64,000 bases of DNA from Caenibius tardaugens NBRC 16725 (GCF_003860345.1 NZ_CP034179.1:3270001-3334000); one strand, 5' to 3'. Shown: positions 1-10,016, counted from the first letter of the stretch. The notes: generated by a model not told the origin, from the letters alone. Program-made: numbers and translations.

Positions 1-273
1 GTGATTGACGCCAACAAGGAAGAACTGGCGATCAAGGAAGCGAACGTTCTGGGTATTCCGGTCGTTGCGATTCTCGACTCGAACGTCGATCCCTCGGGCA
101 TTGCTTTCCCGGTTCCGGGTAACGACGATGCCAGCCGTGCGATCCGCCTTTACTGCGATGCGATTGCCCAGGCTGCCCAGAAGGGTGGTCATGCGGCAGT
201 GGTCGATTCGGGTGCGGACATCGGCGAACTGGCCGAACCCCCGGTCGAAGCAGTCGCTTCCGCAGAAGCGTAA
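1..273 (+). CDS. rpsB: 30S ribosomal protein S2, C-terminal part (5' end outside window)
   Basis: This is the C-terminal 90 residues of ribosomal protein S2, a small-subunit protein that helps dock S1. The fragment carries the conserved S2 region reading [20 protein letters not shown], then the [18 protein letters not shown] loop and an acidic Ala/Glu-rich tail. The frame is open at the left edge, so the true start lies outside; the first GTG is an internal valine codon. tsf follows after 78 bp, the universal rpsB-tsf pairing, which confirms the call. Confidence 0.97.
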   Translation: MIDANKEELAIKEANVLGIPVVAILDSNVDPSGIAFPVPGNDDASRAIRLYCDAIAQAAQKGGHAAVVDSGADIGELAEPPVEAVASAEA

Positions 274-299
274 TCGATCTGGCATAATTGCCGATTAAT

Positions 300-336
300 G
301 CGCCGGGCCGCTGGGCGGCCTGGCGCCCGAATTTTT
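300..336 (+). terminator. Intrinsic terminator/attenuator between rpsB and tsf
   Basis: A 12-bp GC-rich stem (300-311 with 315-326, one G-T wobble) closes a 3-nt loop and is followed four bases later by five Ts at 332-336. It lies wholly in the rpsB-tsf spacer just upstream of the tsf ribosome binding site (GAGG at 341-344). Partial termination here would set the S2:EF-Ts ratio; that role is inferred. Confidence 0.6.
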
Positions 337-351
337 CCACGAGGTATTATC

Positions 352-1278
352 ATGGCTGCTTACACTGCCACTGACGTCAAGAACCTGCGCGAACGTACCG
401 GCGCGGGCATGATGGACTGCAAGAAGGCTCTGGACGAAACCAACGGCGATCTGGAAGCTGCGGTTGACGCGCTGCGCGCCAAGGGTCTCGCTGCCGCTGC
501 CAAGAAATCCAGCCGTACCGCGGCTGAAGGTCTGGTCGGCGTTGCGGTCGAAGGCACCAAGGGTGTTGCGGTTGAAGTGAACTCGGAAACCGACTTCGTT
601 GCCAAGAACGACCAGTTCCAGGATTTCGTCCGCAAGACGACCGCCGTGGCGCTTGGTCTGGGCGCGGACGATGTGGAAGCGCTCAAGGGCGCGGCGTACC
701 CCGATGGCGGCACGGTGGGCGACAAGCTGACCAACAATGTCGCAACCATCGGCGAAAACCAGCAGGTCCGCCGGATGAAGACCGTTTCGGTCAGCCAGGG
801 CGTGATCGTTCCCTACATGCACAATGCCGCTGCCGACAATCTCGGCAAGATCGGCGTGCTCGTGGCACTGGAAAGCGAAGCCCCGGCAGCGGTTCTCGAA
901 CCGCTGGGCAAGCAGCTGGCGATGCACATTGCCGCAGCCTTCCCGCAGGCGCTGGATGCGTCCGGCCTTGACGCCGACGTGATCGAGCGTGAGCGCGCGA
1001 TTGCCCGTGAAAAGGCGGCCGAAAGCGGCAAGCCCGAAAACGTGCAGGAAAAGATGGTCGAAGGCGCCGTGGCGAAGTTCGCCAAGGAAAACGCGCTGCT
1101 TAGCCAGCTTTTCGTGATGGACAACAAGACCCCGATCGCACAGGTCGTTGAGCAGGCTGGCAAGGAAGCCGGCGCGAAGATCGTGCTCAAGGATTATGTC
1201 CGCTTCCAGCTCGGTGAAGGCATCGAGAAGGAAGAAAGCGACTTCGCTGCAGAGGTTGCTGCCGCCGTCGCTGGCTGA
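352..1278 (+). CDS. tsf: Elongation factor Ts
   Basis: EF-Ts is the guanine-nucleotide exchange factor that regenerates EF-Tu-GTP during translation. The 308-residue product opens with the EF-Ts signature [21 protein letters not shown]-like block (residues ~6-26) and has the second signature [12 protein letters not shown]. The length is normal for alphaproteobacteria. An upstream in-frame ATG would add 18 residues unrelated to EF-Ts; the start at 352 is preceded by GAGG at good spacing and begins directly with the conserved domain. The gene is followed by a strong terminator, so rpsB-tsf is a closed unit. Confidence 0.97.
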   Translation: MAAYTATDVKNLRERTGAGMMDCKKALDETNGDLEAAVDALRAKGLAAAAKKSSRTAAEGLVGVAVEGTKGVAVEVNSETDFVAKNDQFQDFVRKTTAVALGLGADDVEALKGAAYPDGGTVGDKLTNNVATIGENQQVRRMKTVSVSQGVIVPYMHNAAADNLGKIGVLVALESEAPAAVLEPLGKQLAMHIAAAFPQALDASGLDADVIERERAIAREKAAESGKPENVQEKMVEGAVAKFAKENALLSQLFVMDNKTPIAQVVEQAGKEAGAKIVLKDYVRFQLGEGIEKEESDFAAEVAAAVAG

Positions 1279-1300
1279 TTCCGGTACAGGGATACGGATC

Positions 1301-1333
1301 TCCCCGCGCGGCCCGGGTCGCGCGGGGATTTTT
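1301..1333 (+). terminator. Rho-independent terminator after tsf
   Basis: A perfect 10-bp stem (TCCCCGCGCG at 1301-1310 with its complement at 1319-1328) and 8-nt loop is followed by five Ts at 1329-1333. It lies 22 bp after the tsf stop codon. Confidence 0.9.
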
Positions 1334-1360
1334 GTGCCCGGTAACCGCGCCATACGCCCC

Positions 1361-1388
1361 TTGGCAGCGGCACCCTGCGTCCTATAAG
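1361..1388 (+). promoter_or_regulatory. Sigma-70-type promoter for the pyrH-frr-uppS operon
   Basis: TTGGCA (1361-1366) and TATAAG (1383-1388) are separated by 16 bp, each 5/6 to the consensus. The site lies between the tsf terminator and the pyrH start codon at 1422, giving a leader of about 25 nt. The sequence match is direct; function is inferred. Confidence 0.65.
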
Positions 1389-1421
1389 GACGGCGCTCTA
1401 TTCGAATGAGATTCCTGACCC

Positions 1422-2144
1422 ATGACCAACCCATCCTACAAGCGCGTATTGCTCAAGCTCTCGGGCGAAGTGCTGATGGGCGACCAGCAGTTCGGCATTG
1501 ACCCGAAGTTTGTGGCGGAACTGGCGAAGGAAGTGAAAGCCGCGAAGGATAGCGGGCTGGAAGTGTGCCTGGTTATCGGCGGCGGTAATATTTTCCGCGG
1601 CATGGCCGGGGCAGCGCAGGGCATGGACCGTGCGCAGGCCGATTATATGGGCATGCTGGCGACCGTGATGAATGCGCTGGCGATGCAGAGCGCGCTGGAG
1701 CAACTGGGCGTCCACACCCGCGTGCAATCGGCCGTGCAAATGGATACTGTCTGCGAACCGGTGATCCGCCGGCGTGCTGAACGGCATCTGGAAAAAGGCC
1801 GGGTGGTGATATTCGCGGCTGGCGTTGGCAGCCCCTATTTTACCACGGACAGCGGGGCCGCGTTGCGTGCTGCCGAAATGAAATGCGACGCCTTGCTCAA
1901 GGGGACGAGCGTTGACGGAATCTATGATTCCGATCCGAAGAAAAACCCCGCTGCAAAGCGTTATCAATCAGTCAGTTATGACAAGGTCTTGGCTGACAAT
2001 CTGAAGGTGATGGACGCCGCCGCCGTGGCTTTGTGCCGCGACAATGCCATTCCGATCGTGGTCTTTTCGATCCGTGAGAAAGGCAATCTTGCCCGGGTTC
2101 TGGAAGGGCAAGGCGTCCAGACGATAGTGCAAAAGGAAGGCTGA
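1422..2144 (+). CDS. pyrH: UMP kinase
   Basis: Uridylate kinase phosphorylates UMP to UDP in pyrimidine nucleotide synthesis. It is a cytosolic hexamer of the amino-acid-kinase fold, unrelated to eukaryotic UMP kinases. The 240-residue product has the N-terminal [14 protein letters not shown] strand-loop, the GGGNIFRG glycine-rich nucleotide loop and the C-terminal [17 protein letters not shown] region typical of PyrH. Length is standard. frr starts 2 bp after its stop, indicating co-transcription and probable translational coupling. The upstream promoter and terminator make this the first gene of its operon. Confidence 0.97.
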   Translation: MTNPSYKRVLLKLSGEVLMGDQQFGIDPKFVAELAKEVKAAKDSGLEVCLVIGGGNIFRGMAGAAQGMDRAQADYMGMLATVMNALAMQSALEQLGVHTRVQSAVQMDTVCEPVIRRRAERHLEKGRVVIFAAGVGSPYFTTDSGAALRAAEMKCDALLKGTSVDGIYDSDPKKNPAAKRYQSVSYDKVLADNLKVMDAAAVALCRDNAIPIVVFSIREKGNLARVLEGQGVQTIVQKEG

Positions 2145-2146
2145 TC

Positions 2147-2704
2147 ATGGCAAAGTACGACAAGGCCGATATCGAACGCCGCATGGGTGGCGCTGTGGAT
2201 TCGCTGAAGAGCGATCTGTCGGGCCTGCGCACCGGGCGGGCCAACACCACGCTGCTCGATCCGATTCAGGTGGAAGTCTACGGGGCCATGATGCCGCTCG
2301 GCCAGGTGGCGACCATTTCCGCGCCCGAACCTCGCATGCTCAGCGTGCAGGTGTGGGACAAGGCGAACATGACGCCGGTCGAAAAGGCGATCCGGTCTGC
2401 AGGGCTGGGGCTTAACCCCATGACCGACGGGCAGAATATTCGTCTGCCCATTCCCGATCTGACGGAAGAACGCCGCAAGGAACTGGCCAAGCTGGCCGGG
2501 CAATATGCGGAAAAGGCCCGGATCGCGATCCGCAATGTTCGCCGTGATGGCATGGAAATGCTGAAGGACGATGAAAAGAAGAAGGAAATCAGCGAGGACG
2601 AGCGCAAGCGCAAGGAAGAGGAAGTCCAGAAACTGACCGATCAATATGTGAAGCAGGCGGATGACGCTGCCGAACATAAGGAAAAGGAAATCCTCGGTCA
2701 GTGA
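2147..2704 (+). CDS. frr: Ribosome recycling factor
   Basis: RRF splits post-termination ribosomes together with EF-G. The 185-residue protein has the usual RRF length and the conserved core ([20 protein letters not shown] near residue 26, then [23 protein letters not shown]-type helix), with the Lys/Glu-rich hinge [22 protein letters not shown]. Its stop overlaps the GTG start of uppS (GTGA), so the two are translationally coupled. Confidence 0.97.
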   Translation: MAKYDKADIERRMGGAVDSLKSDLSGLRTGRANTTLLDPIQVEVYGAMMPLGQVATISAPEPRMLSVQVWDKANMTPVEKAIRSAGLGLNPMTDGQNIRLPIPDLTEERRKELAKLAGQYAEKARIAIRNVRRDGMEMLKDDEKKKEISEDERKRKEEEVQKLTDQYVKQADDAAEHKEKEILGQ

Positions 2705-3465
2705 CCACGAGCCAGCCTCCGCTGGTTCCGCTGGGGTCTCGTGAAGATGCCGCTGGTGAGGGCCCTGTAACAGCCCGTTCCGATGCGGCGGGCCACGGTG
2801 CGCGCCACGTTGCGATCATTATGGATGGCAACGGGCGCTGGGCCAAAAAACGCCATTTGCCCCGGGTGATGGGACATCAGAGGGGGGTGGAAGCGGTTCG
2901 CCGCCTCGTGCGCGCCTTGCCCGGCAGTGGGTTGGAGGCGCTGACGCTCTACGCCTTTTCTTCCGAAAACTGGAAGCGACCCGAGGACGAGGTTGCCGAT
3001 CTGATGACGCTGATGAAGCGTTTTCTGAAAAGCGATCTTCCCGATCTTGTTGCGCATGGGATACGCCTGAAGATCATTGGGGATTACAAGGCTTTATCGC
3101 CCGATCTGGTGGCGCAGCTTGAGCAGGCGCTGGACGCCACCTCTGGCGGCACGGCCGGAACATTGGCGGTCGCGCTCAATTACGGGTCGCAGCAGGAAAT
3201 TGCGCGGGCGGCGGCGGCGGCAGCAGCCGAAGGGCCTATTACCGCGGAAGCTATCGAACGGCATCTTGATACAGCAGATTTGCCGCCACTTGATCTGCTG
3301 ATTCGCACTTCGGGCGAAGTGCGCCTGTCGAATTTTCTGCTGTGGCAGGCCGCTTATGCCGAAATGTGGTTCACCGATGTCTTGTGGCCCGATTTCCGGC
3401 CTGAGCATCTGGAAGAGGCGTTGGCGACCTTTGCCGGGCGGGAGCGCCGCTATGGTGGACGTTGA
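2701..3465 (+). CDS. uppS: Isoprenyl (undecaprenyl) diphosphate synthase
   Basis: This cis-prenyltransferase builds undecaprenyl diphosphate, the lipid carrier for peptidoglycan and polysaccharide synthesis, from FPP and IPP. The catalytic motif [16 protein letters not shown] is present with Asp42, as are the NYGSQQEI and [15 protein letters not shown] motifs. The product is 254 residues; the N-terminus is about 16 residues longer than in E. coli and low in complexity. The GTG start overlaps the frr stop by four bases. An internal start closer to the domain cannot be excluded. Confidence 0.96.
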   Translation: MTTSQPPLVPLGSREDAAGEGPVTARSDAAGHGARHVAIIMDGNGRWAKKRHLPRVMGHQRGVEAVRRLVRALPGSGLEALTLYAFSSENWKRPEDEVADLMTLMKRFLKSDLPDLVAHGIRLKIIGDYKALSPDLVAQLEQALDATSGGTAGTLAVALNYGSQQEIARAAAAAAAEGPITAEAIERHLDTADLPPLDLLIRTSGEVRLSNFLLWQAAYAEMWFTDVLWPDFRPEHLEEALATFAGRERRYGGR

Positions 3466-4174
3466 GGTTCAGCAGCCGACGCATAAGGGCTCGGACTTGC
3501 CTGTGCGGGTCGCGTCGGCGCTGGCCATGTTGCTGGTTGCTGGCACGGCGTTCTGGCTGGGGGGGCTGGTGCTTGACCTGTTCATCGGACTGGTTGGCCT
3601 GATCGCTTTTGTCGAAATGGCGCGGCTGATCATCCGGATTCCCGCCGCTCCGCTCAGCCATGGAATCGCCCTGATCGGTGCGATACTCTATGTCGGATTG
3701 GCTGCGGCTTATCTTGTCGCGAGCCCGGCAGCGGTTGTATTCTTCGCGCTGGGGATCGTGATTGTCACCGATACCGGGGCCTATTTCACCGGCCGTGCGA
3801 TTGGCGGCCCGAAGATCGCACCGTCGATCAGCCCGTCCAAGACCTGGGCGGGCCTTTTCGGCGGTATGGCGGCGGCGGGGCTGTTGGGGGCTGTTCTGGT
3901 CGGCGGCGCCGTTTCATTCGGCGCAGCGCAACCCACGCACGATGGGCAGGGCGTGCCGTGGCTGGCGGTACTTGCCGGTTTTGCAGTGGGCGCCTTGCTG
4001 GCAATTGTGGCGCAAATGGGTGATTTTTTCGAAAGCTGGCTAAAGCGCCGTGCAGGCGTGAAGGACAGTTCCCGGCTCATTCCCGGTCATGGCGGTGTCC
4101 TTGATCGTGTGGATGGCCTGCTGCCCGTGGCGATCATCGTCGGGGCGGTTTCTTCCTATTTGATGTTTGTGTGA
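3452..4174 (+). CDS. cdsA: Phosphatidate cytidylyltransferase
   Basis: CDP-diglyceride synthase makes CDP-diacylglycerol from phosphatidate and CTP at the inner membrane, feeding pgsA (also in this window, at 52.5 kb). The product is 240 residues with about six hydrophobic segments and ends with the full family signature SWLKRRAGVKDSSRLIPGHG followed by GVLDRVDG. The ATG at 3452 lies inside the end of uppS (14-bp overlap) and is preceded by GGGCGGGAG. A longer upstream frame in the same phase is only uppS shadow. Confidence 0.95.
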   Translation: MVDVEVQQPTHKGSDLPVRVASALAMLLVAGTAFWLGGLVLDLFIGLVGLIAFVEMARLIIRIPAAPLSHGIALIGAILYVGLAAAYLVASPAAVVFFALGIVIVTDTGAYFTGRAIGGPKIAPSISPSKTWAGLFGGMAAAGLLGAVLVGGAVSFGAAQPTHDGQGVPWLAVLAGFAVGALLAIVAQMGDFFESWLKRRAGVKDSSRLIPGHGGVLDRVDGLLPVAIIVGAVSSYLMFV

Positions 4175-5325
4175 TGCGTAGCATATCGATTCTTGGTGCC
4201 ACCGGTTCGGTCGGCACATCGACTCTGGACCTTGTTCGACGCAACCGGGACGATTGGCGCGTTGTGGCGCTCACGGCACACAGCAATGCTGTGGAACTGG
4301 CCGGGTTGGCCAAGGAGTTTGGTGCCGAGCTTGCGGTTATTGCCGATGAAACCTGTCTTCCTCTATTGCGGGAAGCGCTGTCCGGAAGCGGGATTGCGGT
4401 GGCAGGCGGTTTGCAGGCGCTGTGTGATGCCGCAGCAAGGCCAGCAGATGTGACCGTTGCCGCGATTGTCGGTTGTGCAGGGCTGGCGCCGACCATGGCG
4501 GCGATCGAGCAGGGCGGTATTGTCGCACTGGCCAACAAGGAAGCACTGGTTTCCGCCGGAGACCTGATGATGGCTGCGGTGGAACAGCATGGGGCCACGC
4601 TGCTGCCGCTCGATTCGGAACACAACGCGATTTTTCAGTGTCTGGCGGGAAATGCCTTGTCCGATGTCCGGCGCATCACCCTGACGGCGAGCGGAGGGCC
4701 GTTCCGTACCTGGACGGTGGAGCAATTGCAGGCGGCCACGGCCGCGCAGGCGGTAAAGCATCCGAACTGGGACATGGGGGCGAAAATCAGCGTCGATTCA
4801 GCCACCATGTTCAACAAGGGGCTTGAACTGATCGAAGCCTGGCACCTGTTCCCGGTGGGGCTGGATAAGCTGTCGATCGTCGTGCATCCGCAAAGTGTGA
4901 TTCACTCGCTGGTGGAATACCGGGACGGGTCGAGTCTGGCGCAGCTTGGGCCATCGGATATGCGCGTGCCGATTGCATCGTGTCTGGCATGGCCGCAGCG
5001 TATGGATACGCCGATGCCGTCGCTGGATTTGCCGACCCTTGCGGAATTGACATTCTTCGCGCCCGATGAGGTGCGTTTTCCGGCCACGCGCATCGCGCGG
5101 GAAGCGGCGGAGGCCGGTGGCGCGGCACCAGCGGTGTTGAACGCCGCAAACGAAATAGCGGTTGCCGCATTTCTGGCCGGGCAGATCGGTTTTATGCGCA
5201 TAGCCGCAAATGTCGAACGCGTTCTCGCGGCAACGATGCCTCAGGCACCTTCATCGCTGGACGATGTCTTCGCAATCGACCATGACACGCGTATTCGTGC
5301 GCGTGAATTGCTGGAGCTGGCCTGA
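4174..5325 (+). CDS. dxr: 1-deoxy-D-xylulose-5-phosphate reductoisomerase
   Basis: DXR (IspC) converts DXP to MEP in the non-mevalonate isoprenoid pathway, upstream of UppS substrate supply. The 383-residue protein has the NADPH-binding start SILGATGSVGTSTLDL, the metal/substrate motif LDSEHNAIFQ and TASGGPFR, and the conserved MGAKISVDSATMFNKGLE. The start ATG at 4174 overlaps the cdsA stop (TGATG); a GTG one codon upstream is also possible. Confidence 0.96.
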   Translation: MRSISILGATGSVGTSTLDLVRRNRDDWRVVALTAHSNAVELAGLAKEFGAELAVIADETCLPLLREALSGSGIAVAGGLQALCDAAARPADVTVAAIVGCAGLAPTMAAIEQGGIVALANKEALVSAGDLMMAAVEQHGATLLPLDSEHNAIFQCLAGNALSDVRRITLTASGGPFRTWTVEQLQAATAAQAVKHPNWDMGAKISVDSATMFNKGLELIEAWHLFPVGLDKLSIVVHPQSVIHSLVEYRDGSSLAQLGPSDMRVPIASCLAWPQRMDTPMPSLDLPTLAELTFFAPDEVRFPATRIAREAAEAGGAAPAVLNAANEIAVAAFLAGQIGFMRIAANVERVLAATMPQAPSSLDDVFAIDHDTRIRARELLELA

Positions 5326-5326
5326 T

Positions 5327-6442
5327 TTGACCGAATCCCCCTCGATCTTTCTGATGATTATCGGGTTCCTGCTGGTGCTGGGGCCATTGGTGACTGTCCA
5401 TGAACTGGGGCACTACCTCGTTGGGCGCTGGTTCGGGGTGAGGGCAGACGCGTTCTCCATCGGTTTCGGCAAGGAACTGTTCGGCCGCACCGATCGGCGG
5501 GGAACACGCTGGAAAGTGTCGGCGATCCCGCTGGGCGGCTATGTGCAGTTCGCAGGTGACATGAACCCGGCAAGCCAGCCCAATGCCGAATGGCTCGCCC
5601 TTCCGCAGAAAGAACGGGAACAGACATTTCAGGCCAAGGCGCTGTGGCAGCGCGCCCTGATTGTCGCGGCCGGGCCCTTTACGAATTTCGCGGTGGCCGT
5701 AGCGATTCTGGCGGCATTCAATCTGGCCTATGGCAAGATGGTGGTGCCCCCGGTGATCGGCGGGGTCGCGGAACAGTCTGCCGCTGCCGAAGCCGGGCTG
5801 AAGCCGGAGGATCGCATTACTGCGGTTGATGGCAGCGCCGTTTCCGATTTTGACGATCTGCGCAGCCGCGTCGTGCCGAATCCCGGTGTCGACATGGTAC
5901 TGACCGTGCAGCGCGGTACGGAAAAGTTCGATGTGAATTTTCGCGTACCCGAAGTCGTCGAACGCGACCGGTTCGGTAACACGTTTCGCGTCGGGCGGCT
6001 GGGCATTGTGTCCCGCCCCGGCGAACTGCAGCAGGTCGGGCCGATCGAAGCCGTGGGTCTTGGTGTGCGCCAGACGGGCGACATCATGGTCATGATGGCC
6101 AAAGGCGTAGTGCAGATCATCACTGGGCGCCGCTCGGTCGACGAGCTGGGTGGGCCGATCAAGATCGCCAAGTATTCCGGGGAGCAACTGTCGCTCGGCT
6201 GGCGCGAGTTCGCCTATTTCGTGGCGCTCATCTCAATTAACTTGGCATTCATCAACCTCTTGCCAATCCCTGCCCTTGATGGCGGGCATCTGGCTTTCTA
6301 TGCCGTGGAGGCGGTCCGTCGGAAGCCGGTTGGCCAGCGGAGTCAGGAATGGGCATTTCGAACCGGCATGGCCCTTATGCTGGCTCTGATGCTTTTCGTG
6401 ACCATAAATGACCTCATCTCGCTGCCGATCTTTGGCAGCTAG
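5327..6442 (+). CDS. rseP: Site-2 protease RseP (inner-membrane zinc metalloprotease)
   Basis: RseP cleaves transmembrane anti-sigma factors and signal-peptide remnants within the inner membrane. The zinc motif HELGH is at residues 25-29 inside the first membrane helix, one PDZ domain follows (GGVAEQSAAAEAGLKPEDRI region), and the C-terminal NLLPIPALDGGHL motif supplies the third zinc ligand. The chosen start is TTG at 5327, one base after the dxr stop, with GGAG at 5313-5316. The 371-residue length fits. An upstream ATG would add 39 residues read out of phase inside dxr, and an internal ATG lies at 5354. Confidence 0.93.
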   Translation: MTESPSIFLMIIGFLLVLGPLVTVHELGHYLVGRWFGVRADAFSIGFGKELFGRTDRRGTRWKVSAIPLGGYVQFAGDMNPASQPNAEWLALPQKEREQTFQAKALWQRALIVAAGPFTNFAVAVAILAAFNLAYGKMVVPPVIGGVAEQSAAAEAGLKPEDRITAVDGSAVSDFDDLRSRVVPNPGVDMVLTVQRGTEKFDVNFRVPEVVERDRFGNTFRVGRLGIVSRPGELQQVGPIEAVGLGVRQTGDIMVMMAKGVVQIITGRRSVDELGGPIKIAKYSGEQLSLGWREFAYFVALISINLAFINLLPIPALDGGHLAFYAVEAVRRKPVGQRSQEWAFRTGMALMLALMLFVTINDLISLPIFGS

Positions 6443-6573
6443 TCCGGGGAAGGAACGCAGAAGGCTGGCGATCGTTTTGTGCTTCCGCTTGATTGGTGCC
6501 TGTTCATCGGGCACAGGGCGGCGATTGTCTGCCGTGGTCTGACTCTATCGGAACGATGGAGGAGGATCGTCGA

Positions 6574-9333
6574 ATGATAGGAAATGCCGTGTCGAACTTT
6601 AGACGGGAAGTAAACCGCATGGGCAATAATTACAGTGCCTCACGCCTTGCAGTCGCCTTGATGGGAGGAACTGTCCTTGGCGGATTGCCCGTTGCCGCGC
6701 AGGCCCAGGCTGCTGCGCCCGCTGCTGCCGCAGCGACCACGGCCCCTGTCGCCATCGCACCTGCCGCTGAGACGATCCGGTCGATTACGGTTGTCGGCAA
6801 CCAGCGTATCGAGCGCGATACGATCCTGAGCTATATTCAGCTGCGCGAAGGCCAGCCTTATACGCAGGCCGCAGCGGACGAGGCGCTCAAGGCGCTGTAC
6901 GCCACGGAGCTGCTGGCGGATGTTTCGATCCACAACGAAGCGGGCAATGTGGTGATCGAGGTCAAGGAAAACCCGATCATCAACCGCATCATCCTGGAAG
7001 GGAACAAGCGGATCAAGGACGACAAGATCCTTCCCGAAATCAAGATGGCGCCGCGGCAGATCTTCACGCGTTCCAAGGTTCGCGCGGATGTGGCCCGCAT
7101 TATCGAACTGTACAAGCGCAAGGGGCGCTTCGCTGCGACGGTCGAACCGAAAATGGTCGAGCTGGAGCAGAACCGCGTCGATATCGTCTACGAAATCAGC
7201 GAAGGGCCGAAGTCCAAGGTCCAGAAAATCAACATCATCGGCAACGAGAAGTTTTCCGATGGCGATCTGCGTGAACAGATGGTGACGAAGCAGGCACGCT
7301 TCTTCCGCCTGTTCAGCTCCAACACCGGATATGATCCGGATCGTCTTGCTTTTGACCAACAGAAGCTGCGCCAGTTTTACCTGACGGAAGGCTATGCCGA
7401 TTTCCGCGTGGTTTCGGCGGTGGCAGAACTGACGCCCGACAAGAAAGACTTCATCATCACTTATGTGGTGGAAGAAGGCGATCGGTACAAATTTGGCCCG
7501 GTGCAGGTCGAAAGCCAGCTGCGCGATTTCAACAGCAGCGATCTGACTGCCAGGCTGCCGATGAAGGAAGGCGACTGGTACAACGCCAAGAAGGTTGAAG
7601 ACACCGTCGAAAGCCTGAGCGAAGGCGCCGGTTCGATGGGGTATGCCTTTGCCGACGTGCGGCCGAATTTCCGCCGCAACAAGGACAACCTGACGATGTC
7701 GGTCGACTACACGCTGGCGGAAGCGCCGCGCGTTTATGTCGAGAAGGTCGATATCAACGGCAACACGCTGACGCAGGACAAGGTGATCCGCCGCGAATTC
7801 CGCACGGCGGAAGGCGATGCGTTCAACTCCCTGAAGATCAAGCGCACCACCAACCGGATCAAGTCGCTCGGTTATTTCCAGGAAAACTTCGAGGTTCAGC
7901 AGAAGGAAGGCAGCGCGCCCGACCGGATCATCCTCGAAGCCAATGTCGAGGAAAAGCCCACGGGCGAACTGCAGCTTTCGGCCGGTTTCTCCAGTCTCGA
8001 AAGCTTCATTCTGTCAGGCTCGATCCGGCAGCGCAACTTCCGTGGTCGCGGGCAGACCGTGGGCCTCAGCCTGAACTTCTCGCGCTATACCAAATCCGCG
8101 CAGGTGAGCTTCGTCGAACCCTATCTGTTCGATAAGAACATTTCGGCAGGTATCGATATTTACCGCCGCGATCTCAACAGCTTCAACTACTTCGGTAGCA
8201 AGCGCAACACGACCTATGAACGCTCGACCACGGGCTTCCAGGCGCGTCTTGGTGTGCCGCTGACCGAATATCTGTCCGCGATCGCACGCTACACATTGAA
8301 CTATGACGATGTGTCGCTGTCCAAGGATTATTACTCCGAGCGTGTGACGCCGGGTGTCACCGAATGCGACGCATTCCTTGCGGGGCGCTATCTTTGCGAC
8401 TCGCTGGGCAAGGATCTCAGCTCGATCATCGGTGTGTCGCTGGTCTATGATACGCGCGACAGCCGCTATCGCCCGACCCGCGGCCATAACGTGACGGTCG
8501 GCTTCGACTTTGCCGGGCTGGGTGGGGATGTGAAATATGCCCGCGTTACCGGTGAAGCGTCGAAATACTGGAATGTCGGCGGCGGGTTCATCTTCTCGGT
8601 TGCGGCGGAAGGCGGCTTTATCAAGGCGCTGCAGAACCGTGGAGCCGGGTTGGATGATCTGCGGATCACCGATCGCTTCTTCCTTGGCGAACCGCAGATT
8701 CGCGGCTTCGATATTCGTGGCGTCGGCCCGCGCGTGTTGCGTAAGCCATTGATCGATCTTGCCGGCTGTACGGCCGACAGCACGGGCTGCGTGCAGAACA
8801 TCGGCCCCGATCCCTCGCGCAAGCAGTGGACCGATGACGCGTTGGGCGGCAAGGCCTATTACGTCGGCCGGGCTGAACTCGAAATTCCGTTGGGCAGCGG
8901 TGCCCGCGAAATGGGGCTGCGCCCCTCAATCTTCCTCGATGCTGGTGCCGTCTGGGGTGTCAAGAAGCCGCAATTGACCAAGGCTGGCGATATGCCTTAC
9001 CCCTATCTCGACATCATGGATTTGAATGATGCGGGTCAGCAGCTTTATAACCAGATCGATGAAAAAGATTCCGCAGGGAATGCGACCAAGGTTTCGGTCA
9101 CAACAAACCCGACTGGGCCGTTCGGTGCCAATGAGGCCCGCATCCGTCAGCGGATACCTGCCTTTATCGAAGAGTTCGTTGGCAATACGCCCAAGCCGCG
9201 CGTCAGCATTGGCGTGGGTGTAAACTGGAACTCACCCTTTGGCCCGCTTCGCATCGATTTTGCCAAGGTCTTGCTTAAGGCCAAAGGCGACGACACCAAG
9301 GCATTTTCCTTCAACGTAGGGACGCAATTCTGA
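6574..9333 (+). CDS. bamA: Outer membrane protein assembly factor BamA
   Basis: BamA is the core Omp85 insertase for beta-barrel proteins. After a signal peptide (hydrophobic stretch ending around VAAQAQA) it has five POTRA domains, beginning with the ETIRSITVVGNQRIERDTIL strand, then a 16-strand barrel with the IRGFDIRGVGPR motif and a terminal Phe (NVGTQF). The start at 6574 is favoured by GGAGGAGG at 6558-6565 with 8-nt spacing; ATG at 6619 gives a shorter, more typical signal peptide. The product is about 919 residues, on the long side for BamA. The skp start overlaps its stop. Confidence 0.96.
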   Translation: MIGNAVSNFRREVNRMGNNYSASRLAVALMGGTVLGGLPVAAQAQAAAPAAAAATTAPVAIAPAAETIRSITVVGNQRIERDTILSYIQLREGQPYTQAAADEALKALYATELLADVSIHNEAGNVVIEVKENPIINRIILEGNKRIKDDKILPEIKMAPRQIFTRSKVRADVARIIELYKRKGRFAATVEPKMVELEQNRVDIVYEISEGPKSKVQKINIIGNEKFSDGDLREQMVTKQARFFRLFSSNTGYDPDRLAFDQQKLRQFYLTEGYADFRVVSAVAELTPDKKDFIITYVVEEGDRYKFGPVQVESQLRDFNSSDLTARLPMKEGDWYNAKKVEDTVESLSEGAGSMGYAFADVRPNFRRNKDNLTMSVDYTLAEAPRVYVEKVDINGNTLTQDKVIRREFRTAEGDAFNSLKIKRTTNRIKSLGYFQENFEVQQKEGSAPDRIILEANVEEKPTGELQLSAGFSSLESFILSGSIRQRNFRGRGQTVGLSLNFSRYTKSAQVSFVEPYLFDKNISAGIDIYRRDLNSFNYFGSKRNTTYERSTTGFQARLGVPLTEYLSAIARYTLNYDDVSLSKDYYSERVTPGVTECDAFLAGRYLCDSLGKDLSSIIGVSLVYDTRDSRYRPTRGHNVTVGFDFAGLGGDVKYARVTGEASKYWNVGGGFIFSVAAEGGFIKALQNRGAGLDDLRITDRFFLGEPQIRGFDIRGVGPRVLRKPLIDLAGCTADSTGCVQNIGPDPSRKQWTDDALGGKAYYVGRAELEIPLGSGAREMGLRPSIFLDAGAVWGVKKPQLTKAGDMPYPYLDIMDLNDAGQQLYNQIDEKDSAGNATKVSVTTNPTGPFGANEARIRQRIPAFIEEFVGNTPKPRVSIGVGVNWNSPFGPLRIDFAKVLLKAKGDDTKAFSFNVGTQF

Positions 9334-9995
9334 TGAAAATTCTTCTTAAATCGGCCCTGGCTGCCGGGCTTGTTCTTTCCGCTGCGCCAATCGCTATTGC
9401 ACCTGCCACGGCGCAAGTGGTGAAGGGGATCGGCTGGGTCAGCACCGAGGGCGTAATTGCCAATTCCAATGCCTATCGCACCGCCCAGCAGCAGCGCGAA
9501 ACGACCTACAAGGCGCAGTATGATGCGGCCAAGGCCAAGAAGGCCCAGGTTGAAGCGCAGCTCAAGCCGCTGGTCGACAAGTTCAATGCCGACAGCCAGG
9601 CAGCCAGCCCCAATGTGGCTTCGCTGCAGCAGCAGGCCGCCACGATCCAGCAGATCGAACAGAACGGCCAGCGCGATATCCAGAATATCATGCAGCCGGT
9701 CGCGCTTTCGAACGCCTATGTCGAAGAACAGATCTACGACAAGATCGATGCCGCCATCAAAGCCGCCTCGACCAAGAACAAGGTTGGCCTGATCCTCGCG
9801 CAGGATTCGCTGGTCTATGCCGAAGACGCGTACAACATGAACCAGCAGGTTCTGGCTGAACTCAATACGCTTCTGCCGTCGGCACAGCTTGTTCCGCCGC
9901 AGGGCTGGCTGCCGCGTCAGCTGCGTGAACAGCAGGCTGCCCAGCAGGGCGCTGCTCCGGCAGCCCCGGCACAGCCGTCGCCCAGCGGCCGCTAA
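9333..9995 (+). CDS. skp: Periplasmic chaperone Skp/OmpH family protein
   Basis: Skp holds unfolded outer-membrane proteins in the periplasm for delivery to BamA. A clear signal peptide (MKILLKSALAAGLVLSAAPI, cut after ATAQ) is followed by an Ala/Gln/Lys-rich coiled coil of the OmpH fold and a Pro/Ala/Gln-rich tail. The 220 residues are somewhat longer than E. coli Skp because of this tail. It is coupled to bamA by a TGATG overlap. lpxD, normally next, is absent. Confidence 0.9.
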   Translation: MKILLKSALAAGLVLSAAPIAIAPATAQVVKGIGWVSTEGVIANSNAYRTAQQQRETTYKAQYDAAKAKKAQVEAQLKPLVDKFNADSQAASPNVASLQQQAATIQQIEQNGQRDIQNIMQPVALSNAYVEEQIYDKIDAAIKAASTKNKVGLILAQDSLVYAEDAYNMNQQVLAELNTLLPSAQLVPPQGWLPRQLREQQAAQQGAAPAAPAQPSPSGR

Positions 9996-10016
9996 GCACA
10001 CCTAAGGGGCATCATC

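Noticed and set aside
295-1434. Long minus-strand open frame of 379 codons over tsf
   Set aside because: It is the reverse shadow of a GC-rich, strongly coding gene; the plus-strand EF-Ts is unmistakable.
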